Source: JAIBAI01 sp044238875
GTDB taxonomy: Bacteria > Bacteroidota > Bacteroidia > M30B66
Assembly: GCA_044238875.1 (NCBI GenBank)
Contig: JBIICM010000117.1
Location: 1-7,940 of the forward strand
Direction of reading: 5' to 3'
DNA: 7,940 nt
In this document: positions 1 to 4,511 of the stretch, piece after piece
How the letters are laid out: each line of letters starts with the position of its first letter
How positions within the stretch are numbered: the first letter of the stretch is position 1
Program-made: the position numbers and the translations under genes
Notes under the pieces: model-generated
Database searches by the model: none
What the model was told of the DNA's origin: nothing
What the model saw: only the letters and a program-made list of their open reading frames with translations

Positions 1-2147
1 TCCTGAAAACGCTCCCAACCCAGCCAGGCTTCAATCATGGGAGCCAGTGCAATGCGTTTTAGATCTTCATTCTTTTTTAGTTTTTCGACAGGTGCGGTGA
101 ACCATTCAGCAGGGTTTTGCAGCAGTGTTTGGGTCGAAACATCGGGCCAGTCCTCATCAGGATTCCATTTGCGCAGACTCATTACTCTTTGCTGCAAACT
201 GCATATTTCGTCATTCCAGTCCAGCAGGTTTTCTCCTTCCCGCCTCAGGGCATTAAGCAATATTTGCCGGGTTTTTTCTGAATCTGGTGTGCTCAGTTGA
301 ACAGACCTCAACACAAGTTGCCCCAAACGCAGGTCACGACTGGCGACAAGGCCGCCCCTTCGGCTATCCCAGTTGATGACCTCCTGCTCCTTTACCCTAT
401 GCATAAGGTCTTTGGGATTAATCGGTGCCGCCAGAAATATTTTACCGATGCCATCACGCATGTCGAGGTGAGCAACAGCAAGCCAGGGTTCATGTGAAAG
501 CGAATCATGATAGGGCAGCATGGCGATCCGTCCGTTCGAAAGCTGAAACTGCGCATTATTGCCCGGTCTCGCGGAAGCAATCCTTTCAGGGTAGGCATAG
601 GCCAGTAACAGCCCGGTTTCGGCCGGGTCAAAAGGAGCACTGCTTTCCTGAATATCGAGCAGGCGGCAGAAGGATGAAGCTACCTTTAGCAAACCGGCCC
701 ATTTACCATCAGTAGATCTGTCTGCCGATCTTAACCGCCTCAATTTTTCAATCCGGAGGTTGATGTCGGCACCGGCCTCTCTCCCGAGGGGGTCCCTTTC
801 TTCAAGCAGGGCAGCGATGTCACAGGCGAGCGCCTGCATCTCAGCACCCGGGGCCTTCAGCAGCATGTGGGCCAGCCGCGGGTGACAGCCCAGTTTTACC
901 ATTTCGCGCCCGTGCGGTGTGATGCGTCCGTTTTGCAGGGCCTCAAGCTCTTCAAGCAATTGCCGCGATTGTTCAAATGAAGGCCCGGGAGGTTCATTGA
1001 TCCACGACAACTCTTCCGGCCTTTCGTTTCCCCAGGCGGCCAGCTCCAGCACCAGGGGTGCCAGGTCGGCTTCTAGGATCTCCGGCATTCGCCGGGGGGC
1101 GAGCCTGAGCTGTGTAGCCAGGCTCCACATCCTGAAACATATACCCGGTTCAAGCCTGCCCGCCCTGCCGGCCCTTTGGTCGGCAGCATCTTCGGTAAGC
1201 CTTACCGTTACGAGGCGTGAAAGGCCGGTTCCGGGGTCAAACTGCTGCCTGCGGGAGAACCCCGAATCGATGACCACCCTTACCCCCTCTATGGTCAGGC
1301 TGGTTTCTGCGATAGAGGTGGCCAGCACCACCTTTCGCCGTCCGTCTTTGTCGGGCAGCAGCGCTTTCTTCTGGAGAGCCGGTGAAAGCTGTCCGTAAAG
1401 CGGATGAACGGCCACCGCGGTCAGATCATTTTCAAGCAAGGCCGCGCACTTCCTGATTTCGGCTTCGCCCGGGAGAAAGGCCAGTATGTCACCTTTTTCT
1501 GCCTGAATGCATTCAAGTACCTGCCTGGCTGTGAGTTCAGGGAGTAATCGTTCGTCGGCATCCTTTCCATAACGAACCTCTACCGGGTACGACTTCCCTT
1601 CGCTGCTGACCACCGGTGCGTCAAGAATGTCGGCCAGCACAGCAGTGTCGAGGGTGGCTGACATGATCAGGATGCGCAGATCAGGCCTTAGCACCTGCTG
1701 CGCCTCACGGCAAAGGGCAAGCGCTAGATCTGCATGGATGCTCCTTTCATGAAACTCATCAAATATCACCAGGCCGGCGCCTTCCAGCGTGTTGTCCTGC
1801 TGAAGCATCCGTGTGAGGATGCCCTCGGTAAGCACTTCAACCTTTGTTTCTGAGCTTGTTCTGCTCTCGAATCTTACCCGATATCCAACTGTACGGCTAA
1901 TTTCTTCTCCCAGCATATCCGCCATTCGTGATGCTACCGTTCGGGCCGCCAGACGTCTTGGCTCAAGCATGAGTATTTTTTTATCCTGCAGCCAGGGCGC
2001 TCCCATGATGGCAAGGGGCACAAGTGTGCTTTTTCCTGCTCCGGGAGGAGCAGTCAGCACAACAGTATTATGCCTGCTCAGGGCAAGCTTCAATGCCGGA
2101 ATTATTTCAGCAACCGGTAAATTCTGGCCGGATAGTTCAATTGTCAA
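1..2147 (-). CDS. hrpB: ATP-dependent RNA helicase HrpB (DEAH/DExH family), C-terminus cut by window edge
   Basis: The minus strand reads open for 715 codons and runs off the left edge. Motifs in order are Walker A APPGAGKST (residues 33-41), the DEFH box of motif II (130-133) followed by ERS, SAT (163-165), IAETSLTIEGV (279-289) and QRAGRAGR of motif VI (324-331). DEFHERS and the later EADLAPLVLELAAWG stretch are typical of HrpB rather than HrpA. After the two RecA-like domains (about 1-340) come the HA2-like region and the beginning of the HrpB C-terminal domain. HrpB proteins are usually about 820 residues, so roughly 100 are missing. The family couples ATP hydrolysis to RNA remodelling in the cytoplasm, but its substrate is poorly defined. 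The start is TTG at 2147-2145, because an in-frame TAG lies only four codons upstream (2159-2157) and the next ATG lies after Walker A. The gene sits 36 bases downstream of pheS with no promoter of its own visible. The frame is intact throughout. Confidence 0.95.
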   Translation of the reverse strand, partial: MTIELSGQNLPVAEIIPALKLALSRHNTVVLTAPPGAGKSTLVPLAIMGAPWLQDKKILMLEPRRLAARTVASRMADMLGEEISRTVGYRVRFESRTSSETKVEVLTEGILTRMLQQDNTLEGAGLVIFDEFHERSIHADLALALCREAQQVLRPDLRILIMSATLDTAVLADILDAPVVSSEGKSYPVEVRYGKDADERLLPELTARQVLECIQAEKGDILAFLPGEAEIRKCAALLENDLTAVAVHPLYGQLSPALQKKALLPDKDGRRKVVLATSIAETSLTIEGVRVVIDSGFSRRQQFDPGTGLSRLVTVRLTEDAADQRAGRAGRLEPGICFRMWSLATQLRLAPRRMPEILEADLAPLVLELAAWGNERPEELSWINEPPGPSFEQSRQLLEELEALQNGRITPHGREMVKLGCHPRLAHMLLKAPGAEMQALACDIAALLEERDPLGREAGADINLRIEKLRRLRSADRSTDGKWAGLLKVASSFCRLLDIQESSAPFDPAETGLLLAYAYPERIASARPGNNAQFQLSNGRIAMLPYHDSLSHEPWLAVAHLDMRDGIGKIFLAAPINPKDLMHRVKEQEVINWDSRRGGLVASRDLRLGQLVLRSVQLSTPDSEKTRQILLNALRREGENLLDWNDEICSLQQRVMSLRKWNPDEDWPDVSTQTLLQNPAEWFTAPVEKLKKNEDLKRIALAPMIEAWLGWERFQ

Positions 2148-2183
2148 TTGCTGGCACTAATAAGATAAAGCGGTTGATTCCAT

Positions 2184-3215
2184 TTACCAGCCGGTGCTGA
2201 ACTGCTTTAAGAACCGCAAATCATTCTGTGAGAAAAGCCGGAGGTCTTTCACCTGGTATTTGAGAATGGCTATTCTTTCTATACCCATTCCCAATGCATA
2301 GCCGGTGTATTTCTCCGGATCAATATTGCAATTTTTAAGCACATTACGGTGAACCATTCCACAGCCAAGAATTTCAACCCAGCCGGAGTGTTTGCAAATA
2401 TTACAGCCGGAGCCTTTGCATACAGAGCATGAGATATCCATCTCTGCAGAGGGTTCGGTAAAAGGAAAATACGAAGGCCTCAGCCTGATCCGGGTTTCCT
2501 TTCCGAAAAGCTCCCTTGCAAGGTACAACAGGGTCTGTTTGAGATCGGCGAAAGAAACCCCTTCGTCAATATAGAGGGCTTCCACCTGATGAAAAAAGCA
2601 ATGTGCCCGGGCCGAAATGGCCTCGTTGCGGTAAACCCTGCCCGGCATGATCATGCGTAGCGGAGGCTGCCGTTTTTCCATCATGCGGATCTGTACCGAA
2701 GAGGTGTGAGTTCTGAGCGCCAGTTCAGGGTCACGGCTGATGAAGAACGTGTCCTGCATATCTCTGGCCGGATGGTCCTTTGGAAAGTTAAGTGCAGAGA
2801 AATTGTGCCAGTCATCTTCTATCTCGGGTCCTTCCGCCACTGCGAATCCGATACGGTTGAAGATTTCCTGAATTTCATTGGCTACGATAGAGATGGGATG
2901 GCGACTGCCCGACGGATAAGGCCATGCCGGAGCGGAAAAGTCAATTGCAGGGCCTGACTTTGTTACCTCAGTATTCTCGGCTCCCTGCCGCCAGCGTTGC
3001 TCAGCCAGATTTTTAAGTTCGTTAAGCGCTTTTCCGATATCTTTTCTGGAGGCTGGATCAACGTTTCTGAAGGCCTCGAACAGCACACTGATACGGCCTT
3101 TTTTACTTAGGAATTGAAGCCTGAATTGCTCAGCATCTGCGGCATTTTCAAGTCTCAACCCATCTATTTCAATTCTAATATTTTCAATCTCCAGTAGGAG
3201 CTGGTGTTTTTCCAT
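2184..3215 (-). CDS. pheS: Phenylalanine--tRNA ligase alpha subunit
   Basis: This class II synthetase subunit, paired with PheT, charges tRNA-Phe with phenylalanine in the cytoplasm. The protein is 343 residues from the ATG at 3215. Residues 1-90 are a helical, probably coiled-coil tRNA-binding arm containing FLSKKGRI. The catalytic domain follows with GSRHPIS (from 103), EGPEIEDDWHNF, HTSSVQIR, motif 2 PGRVYRNEAI (191-200), RPSYFPFTEPSAEMD and motif 3 GMGIER (309-314). A cysteine cluster C263-x2-C266-x4-C271-x2-C274 is inserted before the WVEILGCGM strand; I recall this as usual in Bacteroidota PheS and it may bind zinc. An in-frame TTG at 3224 could extend the protein by three residues, but it lies inside the likely -7 promoter box, so ATG is preferred. 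Leu308 and Arg290 differ from the usual Phe and Pro. pheT is not adjacent. hrpB follows closely and is probably cotranscribed. Confidence 0.96.
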   Translation of the reverse strand: MEKHQLLLEIENIRIEIDGLRLENAADAEQFRLQFLSKKGRISVLFEAFRNVDPASRKDIGKALNELKNLAEQRWRQGAENTEVTKSGPAIDFSAPAWPYPSGSRHPISIVANEIQEIFNRIGFAVAEGPEIEDDWHNFSALNFPKDHPARDMQDTFFISRDPELALRTHTSSVQIRMMEKRQPPLRMIMPGRVYRNEAISARAHCFFHQVEALYIDEGVSFADLKQTLLYLARELFGKETRIRLRPSYFPFTEPSAEMDISCSVCKGSGCNICKHSGWVEILGCGMVHRNVLKNCNIDPEKYTGYALGMGIERIAILKYQVKDLRLFSQNDLRFLKQFSTGW

Positions 3216-3221
3216 ACCCTG

Positions 3222-3229
3222 CAAATATA
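3222..3229 (-). promoter_or_regulatory. Putative Bacteroidota -7 promoter box for pheS-hrpB
   Basis: On the minus strand the sequence TATATTTG matches the Bacteroidota -7 consensus TAnnTTTG exactly, six bases upstream of the pheS ATG. Transcription from it would start only a few bases before the ATG, giving an almost leaderless mRNA. No TTTG or TTG is seen at the expected -33 distance, so the match could be chance in AT-rich DNA. Confidence 0.45.
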
Positions 3230-3286
3230 TGGAAACCTATGCGCTGCTTGAATCGTAAAGAAAATCGGTTTGTACGTGTTTTTTTA

Positions 3287-3294
3287 TACCTTTG
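3287..3294 (+). promoter_or_regulatory. Putative Bacteroidota -7 promoter box for the lipoprotein gene
   Basis: TACCTTTG is an exact match to TAnnTTTG and ends 19 bases before the ATG of the lipoprotein gene. A TTTG at 3269-3272 lies upstream, but the spacer is only 14 bases, shorter than the roughly 19-21 expected, so the -33 element is weak or absent. The predicted leader would be about 15 bases and no Shine-Dalgarno sequence is seen, as is usual in this phylum. Confidence 0.5.
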
Positions 3295-3313
3295 AAGCAT
3301 TGAATATGCAGTC

Positions 3314-3682
3314 ATGAAAGTGTTTTTTAAATTCAATCTCATTATTCTGCTGGCTGTTTTGCTATCAGGATTCAACGCCTGCAACAAAAAAGACCAGACC
3401 TGTGATCTGGTGATTAAGGTAGTGAAAGCTAACGGAGCCCCGCTTACCGGAGCGAGGGTTAAGGTTACCTCAAAACAAGCGCTTACCACCGGAGCGGGTG
3501 AGTTGGCTGATTATCTGCCCAAAACCGATCTGACTGATGGCGCAGGGTTGGTGCAGTTTTCATTTAAAAATCCCGCTATTCTCGATATTGAAGTGACTCA
3601 CGTGTCATTTCCGTTACCAACCGAAGACCTTATAAAACTTGAACCCGGCGAAACGGTTCAAAAGGTGATTACGGTTCAGTAG
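3314..3682 (+). CDS. Predicted small lipoprotein with carboxypeptidase-regulatory-like beta-sandwich, function unknown
   Basis: The product is 122 residues. Residues 1-22 form a signal peptide: Lys2 and Lys6, then a hydrophobic stretch with ILLAVLLSGF, ending at Cys23. The lipobox FNAC is looser than the L-A/S-G/A-C consensus but acceptable for a Bacteroidota type II signal. The mature part opens with CNKKDQTC, which carries a second cysteine (Cys30). It then looks all-beta: CDLVIKVVKANGAPLTGARV resembles the first strands of carboxypeptidase-regulatory or prealbumin-like domains, and TDGAGLVQFSF followed by ILDIEV resembles the later strands. A single domain this small suggests a surface- or periplasm-anchored binding or accessory protein; the family gives no enzymatic role. 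The gene diverges from pheS and converges on the sigma factor gene, so it is probably monocistronic. I recognise the type but not a named family. Confidence 0.8.
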   Translation: MKVFFKFNLIILLAVLLSGFNACNKKDQTCDLVIKVVKANGAPLTGARVKVTSKQALTTGAGELADYLPKTDLTDGAGLVQFSFKNPAILDIEVTHVSFPLPTEDLIKLEPGETVQKVITVQ

Positions 3683-3696
3683 GAAAATTTTTCCTA
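3680..3696. repeat. Perfect 8+1+8 inverted repeat overlapping the lipoprotein stop codon
   Basis: TAGGAAAA, one T, then TTTTCCTA form a perfect inverted repeat that begins with the TAG stop of the lipoprotein gene. As RNA it could form a stem of about six base pairs with an AAUUU loop. That is too weak and AU-rich, and lacks a following U-tract on the plus strand, to be a convincing intrinsic terminator. It could instead be a protein-binding site or a bidirectional 3' end element between convergent genes. Confidence 0.4.
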
Positions 3697-3759
3697 GGCG
3701 GTGGCTGCAACAATAATGTCACCCCTTCGGGCGGCCTGCCCATCAACTGCCATCAGGAA

Positions 3760-4353
3760 TTAAACATCCAGATTAATGCTGTTGTCCTTAATGATTTTGC
3801 GCAAATTTATCAGGGCATAACGCATGCGCCCCAGTGCAGTATTGATGCTTACATTGGTTTGCTCAGCTATTTCCTGAAAACTCATATCCTCATAAAGGCG
3901 CAACATAATTACCTCACGCTGCTCTTCCGGAAGTTCCCTTATCAGCTTTTTTACATCTCGTAATATCTGCTCTTTCACCATCTTGTCTTCAACATTATCA
4001 TCAGCCAAGCGGATGGTTCTGAAGATATCGAAATCATCACGACCCTGATGCTGAACCTGCGGCAGACGTTTTTCCTTCCTGAAATAATCAATACTCAGGT
4101 TGTGGGCAATGCGCATCACCCATGGGAGAAACTTACCCTCCTCGTTGTAGTTACCTGATTTCAGGGTGTGAATAACCTTGACAAATACGTCCTGAAAAAG
4201 GTCTTCTGCCAGGGTGGCATCATTCACCAGTTTGCGAATGTATGCATACACCTTTTGTTTGTGACGTTGCACAATTACTGAAAGTGCATCTTCATTGCCT
4301 TGAATGTAGCTGTGGATTAATTCCTGATCCGGAATTTGAGCAGTATTACGCAT
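3760..4353 (-). CDS. ECF-type sigma-70 family RNA polymerase sigma factor
   Basis: This 197-residue protein has the two-domain layout of group 4 (ECF) sigma factors, which bind core RNA polymerase and direct it to a limited promoter set. Region 2 spans about residues 25-95, with AEDLFQDVFVKV (49-60) in the 2.2 core-binding helix and WVMRIAHNLSIDYFRKEKR (78-96) in the -10-recognising part. A polar, acidic linker follows. Region 4 spans about 135-187, with LPEEQREVIMLRL and a helix-turn-helix MSFQEIAEQTNVS (157-169) ending NLRK. There is no region 1.1 or 3, as expected. No anti-sigma gene is next to it: the neighbours are a convergent lipoprotein gene and divergent uvrA. Control may therefore be transcriptional or through a distant partner. 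The ATG at 4353 is preceded by GAGG only two bases away, too close for a normal Shine-Dalgarno site. The subfamily and the signal sensed are unknown. Confidence 0.93.
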   Translation of the reverse strand: MRNTAQIPDQELIHSYIQGNEDALSVIVQRHKQKVYAYIRKLVNDATLAEDLFQDVFVKVIHTLKSGNYNEEGKFLPWVMRIAHNLSIDYFRKEKRLPQVQHQGRDDFDIFRTIRLADDNVEDKMVKEQILRDVKKLIRELPEEQREVIMLRLYEDMSFQEIAEQTNVSINTALGRMRYALINLRKIIKDNSINLDV

Positions 4354-4446
4354 AACCTCAATTTTTAAACGTTAGAACTGATTTAAAAAGTAGAGGTGTT
4401 TTCTATATGCGTGGTTTTTGTTTTGACTTTCTGCCCGTGAGCTATA

Positions 4447-4479
4447 CAAAGATAATAAAAGATTTTTGAGAAAAACAAG
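4447..4479 (-). promoter_or_regulatory. Putative Bacteroidota promoter for the ECF sigma gene
   Basis: On the minus strand, TATCTTTG (4454-4447) is an exact -7 TAnnTTTG match. CTTG (4479-4476), containing the TTG core of the -33 element, lies upstream with a 20-21 base spacer, close to the published Bacteroidota arrangement. The predicted start is near 4443, which leaves a leader of about 90 bases before the sigma ATG. That is much longer than the leaders of the neighbouring genes and is A/U-rich. The promoter overlaps that of uvrA. Confidence 0.6.
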
Positions 4480-4497
4480 TCTTAATTAATATTTTTG
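4465..4497 (+). promoter_or_regulatory. Putative Bacteroidota promoter for uvrA
   Basis: TTTG at 4465-4468 and TATTTTTG at 4490-4497 match the -33 and -7 (TAnnTTTG) elements exactly, with a 21-base spacer. The predicted start near 4500 gives a leader of about 12 bases to the uvrA ATG. This is the best promoter match in the window. No SOS-type operator is recognisable. Confidence 0.65.
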
Positions 4498-4511
4498 CAG
4501 AATTCTTACCT

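Noticed and set aside
919..1398. Open frame of 159 codons on the plus strand inside hrpB
   Set aside because: It lies wholly antisense to conserved HrpB sequence, its product is serine/arginine-rich without domains, and GC-rich coding DNA commonly leaves such open antisense frames.
3216..3224. TTG at 3224 as the pheS start
   Set aside because: The ATG three codons later fits the usual PheS N-terminus, and the TTG lies within the likely -7 promoter box.
3269..3272. TTTG as a -33 element for the lipoprotein promoter
   Set aside because: The spacer to the -7 box is only 14 bases, well short of the usual distance.
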